In this document: positions 56,826 through 64,000 of the stretch, piece by piece | Numbering within the stretch: position 1 is the first letter of the stretch | How the letters are laid out: the number at the start of each line of letters is the position of its first letter | DNA from: Sphingobium aromaticiconvertens | Lineage (GTDB): Bacteria; Pseudomonadota; Alphaproteobacteria; Sphingomonadales; Sphingomonadaceae | Length of the DNA: 64,000 bases | Reading direction: 5' to 3' | Assembly (NCBI RefSeq): GCF_037154075.1 | Contig: NZ_JBANRJ010000001.1 | Location: 2,971,501 to 3,035,500 of the forward strand | Program-made: the position numbers and the translations under genes | The notes under the pieces: generated by a model | What the model was told of the DNA's origin: nothing | What the model saw: only the letters and a program-made list of their open reading frames with translations | The model's database searches: none

Positions 56826-59198
56826 TCAGAATTTGTAACCGACTTCGATGCCATACATGCGCGGTTCGCCATAGACGCTGTTCTGGAAACCAAGTCCCTC
56901 GGCGATCAGGCCCAGAACACCTATGCGATAGGTTTCGTTCAGCGCATTGTTGACGAATGCAGCAACCGAGGCCCCGGAACCGCCGACATTGTTCAACTCG
57001 GCACGCAGGTTGACCAACGAATAAGCTGGTTGTTTTCCTTCAAGCTCAAAGTCATCGAGGAAGATTGCGCTGCGCCAGGTATAGTTCGCGACGAAATTGA
57101 GTTCGCCCAACCGCTCGCTGACTGGCGGCGAAATGATCGCCGTCACACCCAACTGATGCTTCGGAACACCGCGCTGCTCGATCTCGGGCAGGCCGATCGT
57201 CGCGGTGGTCGCCCCCTCCAGGATCTTGACCTTGGTGTAGGAATAAAAGCCCGTGAGCGAGAAAGTATCGGTGTTGAACGTCGCCTCGAACTCGCCACCA
57301 GTGTTGCGCTGCTTTGCGGTATTGTCGACGACGGTGAAGACATTGCCACCCACAAACGTCGCGCGCTGCTTCTGCACGTCGCTGCCGTCCTGGCGGAAGA
57401 TCGCGGTGCTGGTGGTCAGGCGGCCCGCGCCTAGCGGCGTGTTGGTCTTCAGGCCGATTTCATATTCGTTGACGAATTCCGGAAGGAACGGCGCCAGGGT
57501 CGTCGCGTTGGTCGCACGGGTGGAAAACCCGCCAGCGCGGAAGCCATGACGGTAGGAGGCGTAGGTCGTGATCTCCGGGCTTGGCTCATATTGGATGGTC
57601 GCGTCGTAGGTCCATTCCTTGAACGTCTTGCTGTTGGTGAAGAAGCAATCGCTCAGCGGCACCGTCTGCGTGCCGGGTGTGACCTCATCAATATCGAACG
57701 AACAGCGCCCGATCGAGCCATCGGGATTGGGCCGATTGGGCATCGATGGCGACACGGTGATCTTGCGCCGGTCGTAATTATACCGCAGGCCGCCCGAAAG
57801 GCTCAGCTTGTCCGTAACCTTGAACGTGCCAGCGACAAAGCCGGCCGCAGTGCGCGAATAGCCTTCGCCCGGATTGGACGTGGCGAACAGCGCCGCATTC
57901 GTTGTGCGAGGATTCAGGCCTGCGCCGACGATGTTGAGTTCCGGCAGGGTGTTCGCCAGCGATCCGTCCAGCCCCTTTTCCTCGAAATAATAGCCGCCCA
58001 CGATCAGGTCCAGGCGATTGTCGAATGCCTTGGCCTGCAACTGCAGCTCTTCACTGATGTTGCGCGAACTGGAATATTGATGAGGCGCGATCAGGAAGGC
58101 TGGGATGCCGTCATAATCCTGCACAATATCGCGACGCTGCTTGCGATAGCCGAAGATGTTTTTCAGCGTCAGATTATCGTTGAGCTCCCAGGTCGTTTTG
58201 TTCGTGATGCCCCAGTTCTTGATACTTTCGGAAGGCAAACCGAAAACGTCCAGATTGCTGCCGTTGCCCGATCCGGAATTCAGCGTGAAGCGCCGCGAAC
58301 GGAACAGCTGCTGCGCCTCGGCAAACTGAGCCGGGATATTGGTGTCGATCAGGCCTGCGGCACGCAGCCCCTCATAGTTGGACAAGGCCGAGGGGAAACG
58401 GACGCTGGTCAGGAAGGAGGCCGTGCCGCGCTCCTTCGATTTGTACCAGTCGTAGATGGTCAGCGATTCAAGGCCATCAATCGGCGCGATCAGTGCCGAG
58501 ACGCGGAAAGCGTCAAAATTCTGGTTGTCGAGGTCAAGGCCGCTGCCGATGTCGTGCGACCAGCCGTCGCGCTCGCGGGTCTTGCCGGAAAAGCGCAACG
58601 CAACCTTATCGCCGATCGGGATATTCACCATGCCGTAAATGTCGTGCATGTCGTAATTGCCATATTGGCCACGCACTTCGCCCGCAAACTCTCCAAGCTT
58701 GGGATGGTTCGGTTCGATCAGCACGGCGCCGCCGGTCATATTGCGGCCAAACAGCGTGCCCTGCACGCCCTTCAGAACCTGGACCGATTGCAGATCGAAC
58801 AGGCTGTTGCCGAAACCATAAGGGCGCGGCTGCACGACTTCGGCGAAATAGGTGCCGACCGGCGCGTCGGTGAACAGTTGGGTTTCCTGCGTGCGCTGGC
58901 CGCGCAGCGAGAATGCAACCGTATTGCGCTGGCTCTGCGCGCTGGTGATCGACAGCGAGGGGGTGCGATATTGCAGACCCTGTATGTCCGTGACGCCGGA
59001 CTTGTTCAACTGGTCGCCGGAAATGGCGGAAACGGAAATCGGCACATCCTGTAGCGCTTCGTCACGACGACGGGCTGTCACGATAATGTCGCCGCTCGAA
59101 GCGCTCTCACCCTGCGGCTGCTGATCGGTCTGCGCGAACGCGGGAACGGACAGAAAAAGAGCAGCGCTGGTGGCGCACAGATATTGGCGGTAGGTCAT
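56826..59198 (-). CDS. TonB-dependent outer-membrane receptor
   Basis: About 790 residues. A signal peptide (LCATSAALFLSVPAFAQ) is followed by a TonB-box-like GDIIVTARRRDEALQDVPIS, a plug domain (VQVLKGVQGTLFGRNMTGGA) and a 22-strand barrel ending in YGIEVGYKF with the terminal Phe. The ligand is unknown; such receptors near catabolic genes in sphingomonads often import steroids, aromatics or other large organics. GGAGAGG precedes the ATG at 59198. It lies downstream of the DUF1214 gene on the same strand, with a 313-base gap, so it has its own promoter. Confidence 0.94.
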   Translation of the reverse strand: MTYRQYLCATSAALFLSVPAFAQTDQQPQGESASSGDIIVTARRRDEALQDVPISVSAISGDQLNKSGVTDIQGLQYRTPSLSITSAQSQRNTVAFSLRGQRTQETQLFTDAPVGTYFAEVVQPRPYGFGNSLFDLQSVQVLKGVQGTLFGRNMTGGAVLIEPNHPKLGEFAGEVRGQYGNYDMHDIYGMVNIPIGDKVALRFSGKTRERDGWSHDIGSGLDLDNQNFDAFRVSALIAPIDGLESLTIYDWYKSKERGTASFLTSVRFPSALSNYEGLRAAGLIDTNIPAQFAEAQQLFRSRRFTLNSGSGNGSNLDVFGLPSESIKNWGITNKTTWELNDNLTLKNIFGYRKQRRDIVQDYDGIPAFLIAPHQYSSSRNISEELQLQAKAFDNRLDLIVGGYYFEEKGLDGSLANTLPELNIVGAGLNPRTTNAALFATSNPGEGYSRTAAGFVAGTFKVTDKLSLSGGLRYNYDRRKITVSPSMPNRPNPDGSIGRCSFDIDEVTPGTQTVPLSDCFFTNSKTFKEWTYDATIQYEPSPEITTYASYRHGFRAGGFSTRATNATTLAPFLPEFVNEYEIGLKTNTPLGAGRLTTSTAIFRQDGSDVQKQRATFVGGNVFTVVDNTAKQRNTGGEFEATFNTDTFSLTGFYSYTKVKILEGATTATIGLPEIEQRGVPKHQLGVTAIISPPVSERLGELNFVANYTWRSAIFLDDFELEGKQPAYSLVNLRAELNNVGGSGASVAAFVNNALNETYRIGVLGLIAEGLGFQNSVYGEPRMYGIEVGYKF

Positions 59199-59380
59199 GA
59201 CATCCTCTCCAGAGTTAAGAGAGACTGGCCTGTTAGGTTCTGTTCGCACGGCCAGTCGCTACGTAACCAGCTAGCGTCATTTCCCGTCTTTTCTAGCCGT
59301 GCGCGGAGGATGGCTTGGCATCATCAGATACGCGATCTTGCTCGGCATGAAACAGGGCAATACGTTTCATTGATGACAGT

Positions 59381-59405
59381 TGATTTTGTGCAACGTGCAA
59401 AATCA
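59381..59405. promoter_or_regulatory. operator-like palindrome TGATTTTG-N9-CAAAATCA upstream of the TonB receptor
   Basis: TGATTTTG (59381-59388) is the exact reverse complement of CAAAATCA (59398-59405) with a nine-base spacer, about 185 bases ahead of the receptor start. Spacing and symmetry suit a dimeric regulator. The protein cannot be named; the MarR-type regulator of this cluster is one candidate. Confidence 0.45.
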
Positions 59406-59479
59406 CAGCTGATGCGTTTACGCACATGCCGATTGAAGCCGCAGTTCTTCTATTTAGTCCTTAATGGAGGATCGACCGG

Positions 59480-59507
59480 ATTTATTCGCTCAACGGAGCG
59501 GATAAAT
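59480..59507 (-). terminator. AT-rich hairpin behind the DUF1214 gene
   Basis: ATTTATTCGCTC (59480-59491) pairs with GAGCGGATAAAT (59496-59507) over 12 positions with one G-T wobble and an AACG loop. It begins four bases after the DUF1214 stop. There is no T run beyond the stem, so termination is plausible but weak. Confidence 0.4.
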
Positions 59508-59511
59508 TTGA

Positions 59512-60756
59512 TCAAAGGCTGATTCGACGATCCCAGGCCACCCGACGCGCCGAAATCTGCTTTTCCCTCTCCGCTATGGACATACGGACGACATCGCGCG
59601 GCAGACGCGCCTCCAGATCGCATAGGGAAACAATATGCATCTGATGGGCTGCCCCGCCGTCCACAGGCTCTGAGGGCAAACCCTGCCATCGAATCATGGG
59701 CAACAGATCGCGAAAACCACCTGTTTGCACCCAGTTGGCGATGCCAGGATCCTGGGCGGACACCACGGTCGTTATGAAACCATCTACATCCGGCTGTGCT
59801 TGCGCGGCGCTCAGGCCAGTCTGCAATTGATGGGCATCGATCGACCGGTACCACCACATGGCGAGTTGCAAGCTGTTATAAGCAGCTCCGGCGCGCGGGA
59901 AACGAATGATCGCCGCCTGATCATCCTCCAGATGCAGCCGTCCGATACTGCTGGCCTGCGTCACCAGCCCGCCTACACTGGCAGTCCGCATGGGTTGCGG
60001 CATGTTATTGACTGCGTTCCCAGCCGACAATCGGAAGAACCAATAGTAAAGCGGCACATCTTCCCGCGCCCGACGCAGCGCCTCGTCCAGCCGCGCTTCC
60101 AGTGAAGGCGGTGTTGCGGCCACCCGATCAAGACGCTCGATCGTCAGCGCGATCGGCGTTTCCCTCTGCCAGTCCATCATGCTGTCACGAACGAACAGGA
60201 ATTTGACGCGCGGCGTCGTTGTCATATGATTGGGTCGACCGCTGGCAGGCTGGTCATCGATCGTGATGGTGAACCGACCATCATCGTCCAGGACGATTCC
60301 AGGCAACTCGACCATCTGCGCGGTCACCGATGTCCCCCAGTTCTCGACCAGAGTGAACGAAATATGGGCCGGACAGACTTCGAGAATTTGCCCGGTAATG
60401 CGATAGCGACCGCCATGGCCAATTCCTGCCAGACGATAACAATTGTCGGGATTGTCGCCACCCATGCGCGCATCGGGAACGGCATGACCATGCCAGTTGT
60501 AGCCGGGCATGAAATTGCGAACGAAGCGCGGACGGGTTGCATCCATCGCCGCTGCCTTGAACAGATAATTGCTAAGCCAGGCATCCATCGCCTCGTCAAA
60601 GCGATGCTCCACGTCCTGTGGCACATCCACGCCATGGCCGACACGCCAGAGCTGCGCCACATGCGCGCGTGCGGCCTTTGTCTGCGGCATCTCCCACATG
60701 GCCAAAACATCCTGTTCCGCCGACAACTGATCGGGGTTAGCGATCGGATTGCTCAA
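59512..60756 (-). CDS. DUF1214-domain protein
   Basis: 414 residues, no signal peptide. The C-terminal half shows a DUF1214-like pattern (FPRAGAAYNSLQLAMWWYRS and later IANWVQTGGFRDLLPMIRWQ). Function is unknown. It lies between a sulfotransferase gene (48 bases upstream) and the TonB receptor gene, so it is likely part of the same accessory pathway. No catalytic motif can be named. Confidence 0.75.
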   Translation of the reverse strand: MSNPIANPDQLSAEQDVLAMWEMPQTKAARAHVAQLWRVGHGVDVPQDVEHRFDEAMDAWLSNYLFKAAAMDATRPRFVRNFMPGYNWHGHAVPDARMGGDNPDNCYRLAGIGHGGRYRITGQILEVCPAHISFTLVENWGTSVTAQMVELPGIVLDDDGRFTITIDDQPASGRPNHMTTTPRVKFLFVRDSMMDWQRETPIALTIERLDRVAATPPSLEARLDEALRRAREDVPLYYWFFRLSAGNAVNNMPQPMRTASVGGLVTQASSIGRLHLEDDQAAIIRFPRAGAAYNSLQLAMWWYRSIDAHQLQTGLSAAQAQPDVDGFITTVVSAQDPGIANWVQTGGFRDLLPMIRWQGLPSEPVDGGAAHQMHIVSLCDLEARLPRDVVRMSIAEREKQISARRVAWDRRISL

Positions 60757-60804
60757 CGTTCCTCTCCTCTATGCATCTTGGGCGCGGCTTGCGCCGTGTC
60801 GGCC

Positions 60805-62013
60805 TCAGGCGAAGCGGCCCAGCCGAAAACGGCGGGAATATCCCTCGAACGCTGACTCAACCATGTCATGCGACAGGCCGAAAGGCTCCATAGCGTAATC
60901 ATATCGGCCATAGCGGTTCGATGCGTTGCCCGGATCAGCCAGCCATGCTTGCATCCTAATCTGGAATTGCGATGTGTAATCCAAGTTCCAATGGCCATAG
61001 GCGCGACGGATCACATCGACGGGGTCGCGGGTCAGATCATGGAAATCGACGTGAAAGATGCGAGGATCATCGATCAGCGGATTTTCCATGGCTTCCGCGA
61101 CAGAGGCGGCAATGCTTTGCACGAACGCCGGTCCCAATGCCTTGAAATCCATTTGCCAGTTGGTAATGCCGCCATAAAGCACCGCCGTAATCGCCAGCGT
61201 GGACGGATGCACCTGTACCGGATCGCGATGCGGCCAGATGCACAGTGCATCGGGATAGGCATCGAACAGCGCATCCAGAGCGAATTGGTGATAGATGCCC
61301 TTCACCACCCAATGTCGCGGCGGCTGGTTCCATTGCAGATGCTGCAAGAATTCGCGGTGAAAGCGATAGGCGTCGGCGATATTGCTTGCGTCAAGGATCA
61401 TCGCCAGCGCCGGCAGCTTATAAAGCAGGGTCGGATAGGCATTCTGGAAATCCAGCGTGAAGATTTCCTCGCATTCGATCGGACACAGCCCGCCCTTGTC
61501 CCAATAGGGATGAAGCGTCAGCAGGCCGGGCGCCAGGTCCAGCAACTCATCCAGTTCCCTGGCCGTCCGTTCGATACGCTCCGCCATCACCGGCACCTCG
61601 CCCGGCGGCGGGCTGGGCGCGTGCGTGTGCCACCATAACGGTGCCCGCGCGCCAGGGTCTTCGGCCAGCAGCGAGTGAATCAGGGTCGTGCCCGTCCGCG
61701 CGAAACCGATGACGAAGATCGGTCGTTCGATCTTCTCCTGCACGATAGCCGGGATGCGCTGACGGTCCGCGCTGAGGCCAAGGCGCATCGCCAACAGCTT
61801 GCGAAGTTGCGATTCCACGCCGGCTTTCTGATCTGCTCGCAATGGCGGCTGGGTGTTCAGCCAGCCGATGAAGCGCTCCACCCGATCCGCCAACCCCTGC
61901 TCAATGGGTGCGAAATTACCCGATACGATCTGCGCCGTTTGCAGCAGGCTTGCGGTATCAATCCGCGTCGATACATCGACGCCCGCATCAACCCCATCCG
62001 ATCTGCTCCGCAT
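60805..62013 (-). CDS. PAPS-dependent sulfotransferase-family protein
   Basis: About 402 residues. The 5'-phosphosulfate loop is IFVIGFARTGTTLIHSLLAE near residues 95-115, and the 3'-phosphate region is IWPHRDPVQVHPSTLAI. It belongs to the Sulfotransfer_3-like group, found in many sphingomonads and mycobacteria. The acceptor is unknown. AGAGGA lies nine bases ahead of the ATG at 62013; a GTG two codons earlier is possible. A sigma-70-like promoter with an operator-like repeat lies directly upstream. Confidence 0.87.
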   Translation of the reverse strand: MRSRSDGVDAGVDVSTRIDTASLLQTAQIVSGNFAPIEQGLADRVERFIGWLNTQPPLRADQKAGVESQLRKLLAMRLGLSADRQRIPAIVQEKIERPIFVIGFARTGTTLIHSLLAEDPGARAPLWWHTHAPSPPPGEVPVMAERIERTARELDELLDLAPGLLTLHPYWDKGGLCPIECEEIFTLDFQNAYPTLLYKLPALAMILDASNIADAYRFHREFLQHLQWNQPPRHWVVKGIYHQFALDALFDAYPDALCIWPHRDPVQVHPSTLAITAVLYGGITNWQMDFKALGPAFVQSIAASVAEAMENPLIDDPRIFHVDFHDLTRDPVDVIRRAYGHWNLDYTSQFQIRMQAWLADPGNASNRYGRYDYAMEPFGLSHDMVESAFEGYSRRFRLGRFA

Positions 62014-62055
62014 GGACACTCTTCCTCTCTCGCTTATTTTGTAATCTAGGTTTTG

Positions 62056-62086
62056 TATATAGCGAGGAAAAATGACAGCATGTCAA
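62056..62086 (-). promoter_or_regulatory. promoter with TGACA-N3-TGTCA operator ahead of the sulfotransferase
   Basis: On the minus strand TTGACA (62086-62081) and TATATA (62061-62056) form -35 and -10 boxes with 19 bases between, slightly long. The perfect inverted repeat TGACA-GCA-TGTCA (62073-62085) overlaps the -35 box, a good place for a repressor. The MarR-type gene just upstream is the obvious candidate regulator. Confidence 0.6.
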
Positions 62087-62144
62087 GCATGATGCGCTAA
62101 TATATAGAGGACTTCAGGCCATCCTAATCCTAAAGCTTGAAAAA

Positions 62145-62960
62145 TTAAGAACGATCGTTCTTATCATTTTCCGCTGTGGACACGATCTTTTCCGCGATTG
62201 CCAGCGCATCGAGCATCACTCGATATTGCGTGTCCGTCAGGGCCATCGGCCAGGTGATATGCGGCGCCGCGCGATCCGCCTCCACCAACCGGGACAGCGC
62301 TGCGCTACCGGCGTCGGTCAGTTGGATGAACAGGCCGCGTCGGTCGTCTGGGTTCGGCACCCGCTCGATAAAGCCCTGGGCTTCCAGCCGATCGACACGC
62401 TTGCCCACGCCAGCGAGCGACATCAGGAAATAATGTTTGAGCGCCGTCGGCGCGATGCGATGCGGCGGCCCTACGCGATATAGGGCGTCCAGCAGCAACA
62501 CATCCCCCGATGTCAGCCCTTCGGTCGCCGCCGAACGGGAAATGTGCATTTCCATGCTGCGTGCCAGCCGCAACAGGCGCGTCGTAACGGAATAGGATCG
62601 CGCCAACACAGGATCATAACCGCTTGCCCATGCAGTCAGCGCAGCTTGCAACGGATCGAAACCATGGTTCGGGCTGGTCGCTTCGGCATCCAGCCTTTGT
62701 CGCTGCGAACCGTCATGGCCTGCCGCCTTCCTGAAGGCAGTGCCGGGCGCCAGCCTACGGTCCGGCGACCACTGAAGTATGCCCGCCTCGATCAATGCAT
62801 CGACCTGCCGTGAGGCGGATGATTTGCTGGCATAGCCCCATAGCCGGGCCAGACCGGCCATGGATGGTATCGTTGCGTGCGTTGCGAAATGCGCCTCGAT
62901 CGCAGCGCGGCACGCGTCCAGCCCGCGCGCCTTGCTATCGCGCCTTGTCTCTTCAGTCAT
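62145..62960 (-). CDS. two-domain MarR-type regulator with an extra N-terminal winged helix
   Basis: About 271 residues. The C-terminal 150 residues are a MarR-type winged helix (LMSLAGVGKRVDRLEAQGFI, RVPNPDDRRGLFIQLTDAG). The N-terminal 70 residues hold a second DNA-binding helix-turn-helix of LexA-N type (SMAGLARLWGYASKSSASRQ, VDALIEAGIL). Such fusion is unusual for MarR proteins. The ATG at 62960 begins MTEETRRDSKARG; the frame opens 30 codons earlier. It sits between the sulfotransferase gene and an acyl-CoA dehydrogenase gene on the same strand. Confidence 0.82.
   Translation of the reverse strand: MTEETRRDSKARGLDACRAAIEAHFATHATIPSMAGLARLWGYASKSSASRQVDALIEAGILQWSPDRRLAPGTAFRKAAGHDGSQRQRLDAEATSPNHGFDPLQAALTAWASGYDPVLARSYSVTTRLLRLARSMEMHISRSAATEGLTSGDVLLLDALYRVGPPHRIAPTALKHYFLMSLAGVGKRVDRLEAQGFIERVPNPDDRRGLFIQLTDAGSAALSRLVEADRAAPHITWPMALTDTQYRVMLDALAIAEKIVSTAENDKNDRS
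62146..62163. promoter_or_regulatory. 18-bp perfect palindrome at the end of the MarR-type gene
   Basis: TAAGAACGATCGTTCTTA is fully self-complementary. It includes the stop codon of the MarR-type gene and lies about 130 bases ahead of the sulfotransferase start. Sites of the AACGNNCGTT kind are typical of TetR-family operators, but a hairpin or chance cannot be excluded. Confidence 0.45.
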
Positions 62961-63015
62961 CCGATCAGAAAGGCACAGCCAGAGCGCGACGGCAAGCCTG
63001 CTTCTGCACCTTCGA

Positions 63016-64000
63016 TCAGGCGAAGAGGCTGTCCCCAAAGCGTTCGGCATGAAGTGTTATGTCGCCGAACAGCTTTTCGATGCACATCAGGCGACGGAAA
63101 TAATGGCCGATCGCATATTCGTCAGTCAGGCCATAACCGCCATGCACCTGAATGCCGTTGCGCGATATGAGCTGCCCCGCCTCGCCGATGACGATGCGGG
63201 CCGCCGACAGCGCAGCCGACCGCGCGACCGGATCGAGATCAACATTGGCAAGCGCATGATACAGCATCGACCGGGCCTGATGCGCGGCGACGAACATATC
63301 GGCCATGATATGCTGGATCGCCTGGAAGCTGCCGATAGCGACGCCGAACTGCTTGCGTTCCTGGACATAAGCGCCGCAAACCTTATTCGCAGCTTCCATC
63401 GCGCCGACGGCCTGCCCCATCAACGCGATCGACATGCGATCAATCGCCTCGCCGAGCACTGCTGCGCCATGATTGGTGCCAACCAGCAGCGCGTCGGCGG
63501 GCAGCACCACATCTGCGAACCGAATGTCGGATGCGCGAGTGCCATCGATCAGGCTGTAGCCCTCGCTTGTGACGCCCTCCTGATCCGCCGACACCAGGAA
63601 CAGGGCGACGCCATCCTCCCCTTCAATCCGGGCCGAAACGATCAACTGGCTCGCGCTCGGCGCGTCCAGCACCATGATTTTATCGCCGCTCAACACATAG
63701 CTGTCGGCCGATGGGCGGGCGATAGTGCCCGCAACATCGACAGACAACGGATGCGCGCCATTTTCCTGATGCGCCAGTGCAACCCGCAAACTACCAGTCG
63801 CGATCTCGCCCAGAAATTCCAGAGCCAGCCCTTCGTTAGTGGCCTGCTTCAGCACATGGCTGCCCAGAACCACCGTGCTGATATACGGCTCTTTCGCCAG
63901 CGCCTTACCCAACGCGACGTTCAGCAGCGCCACATCCTCGATGCTGCCATCAAGGCCCCCCGCCGCTTCCGGCACGGGCAGCGCCAGCCAGCCCAGTTCG
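63016..64000 (-). CDS. acyl-CoA dehydrogenase-family protein, 5' truncated by the window
   Basis: The frame is open to the window end; about 327 residues are seen. It starts with ELGWLALPVPEAAGGLDG, typical of the N-terminal part. The C-terminal part shows RKQFGVAIGSFQAIQHIMAD and IQVHGGYGLTDEYAIGHYFR. The flavoprotein oxidises acyl-CoA and passes electrons to ETF, and so to the ETF-QO encoded near 13 kb. Members of this size often work as heteromers in steroid or CoA-ester breakdown, one chain lacking the catalytic base. The exact role is unknown. Confidence 0.9.
   Translation of the reverse strand, partial: ELGWLALPVPEAAGGLDGSIEDVALLNVALGKALAKEPYISTVVLGSHVLKQATNEGLALEFLGEIATGSLRVALAHQENGAHPLSVDVAGTIARPSADSYVLSGDKIMVLDAPSASQLIVSARIEGEDGVALFLVSADQEGVTSEGYSLIDGTRASDIRFADVVLPADALLVGTNHGAAVLGEAIDRMSIALMGQAVGAMEAANKVCGAYVQERKQFGVAIGSFQAIQHIMADMFVAAHQARSMLYHALANVDLDPVARSAALSAARIVIGEAGQLISRNGIQVHGGYGLTDEYAIGHYFRRLMCIEKLFGDITLHAERFGDSLFA

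Larger units (their letters stand above)
59199..59511. other. promoter region of the TonB receptor
   Basis: 313 bases with no gene. Two palindromes stand out and are listed separately: TGATTTTG-N9-CAAAATCA (59381-59405) and an AT-rich 12-bp stem just behind the DUF1214 stop (59480-59507). No other structure was seen. Confidence 0.55.

Noticed and set aside
57546..59054. 502-codon plus-strand frame over the TonB receptor
   Set aside because: Antisense shadow. The receptor on the minus strand has a full signal peptide, plug and barrel.

Overview
The window is a 64 kb stretch of ordinary, gene-dense, GC-rich chromosome from an alphaproteobacterium, most likely a member of the Sphingomonadaceae (Sphingobium/Sphingomonas-like). 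Pointers are the UrcA-family protein, the large TonB-dependent receptor, a perfect GAAC-N7-GAAC LexA box of the alphaproteobacterial type at uvrA, a small protein of the 'SDPPS' type often seen in sphingomonads, and frequent GTG/TTG starts with ATGA/GTGA overlaps. I see no rRNA, tRNA, CRISPR array, integrase, transposase or phage gene.

Layout. 1-4.3 kb: end of a GFA-family gene, then an alternative spermidine pathway (carboxyspermidine dehydrogenase, carboxynorspermidine decarboxylase, ornithine decarboxylase), closed by a strong terminator. 4.3-14 kb, minus strand: a tight housekeeping run (23S/tRNA uracil methyltransferase, NAD(P)HX repair enzyme, a lipoprotein, ilvD, N-formylglutamate amidohydrolase, ispE, a TPR protein, ETF-ubiquinone oxidoreductase). 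14-21 kb, mainly plus: a degenerate uracil-DNA-glycosylase-like protein, a lytic transglycosylase, moaB, a radical SAM protein, pyrB and a metal-ligand-less dihydroorotase homologue. 21-27 kb: an envelope/partition neighbourhood with a ParA-RHH-SPOR operon, a divergent Sel1-SPOR gene and an L,D-transpeptidase.

27-41 kb: nitronate monooxygenase, a membrane protein, an ABC-F ATPase, a SIMPL protein, a PepSY protein with an OmpR/PhoQ-like two-component system, YbaN, GNAT and YqaA proteins, lnt, metK, a 39-residue secreted protein, trmB and two unknown genes. 41-50.5 kb: an IclR regulator, a small stress-type protein, a LytS/LytTR two-component system, a dispersed palindromic repeat, a SulP transporter, UrcA and SOS-regulated uvrA. 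50.5-57 kb: two coupled unknown exported proteins, a coenzyme F420 operon (cofE-cofD-cofC), and an NfeD/SPFH pair. 57-64 kb, minus strand: a catabolic-looking accessory cluster (TonB receptor, DUF1214 protein, PAPS-type sulfotransferase, a two-domain MarR-type regulator, acyl-CoA dehydrogenase cut by the window end) with operator-like palindromes.

The parts I find most worth following are the ParA-RHH-SPOR operon, the F420 genes in a sphingomonad-like genome, the pseudo-dihydroorotase paired with PyrB, and the sulfotransferase/MarR control region. Nothing here clearly amounts to an undescribed defence or mobile system. All functional names come from reading motifs and family resemblance by eye; no database search was run.
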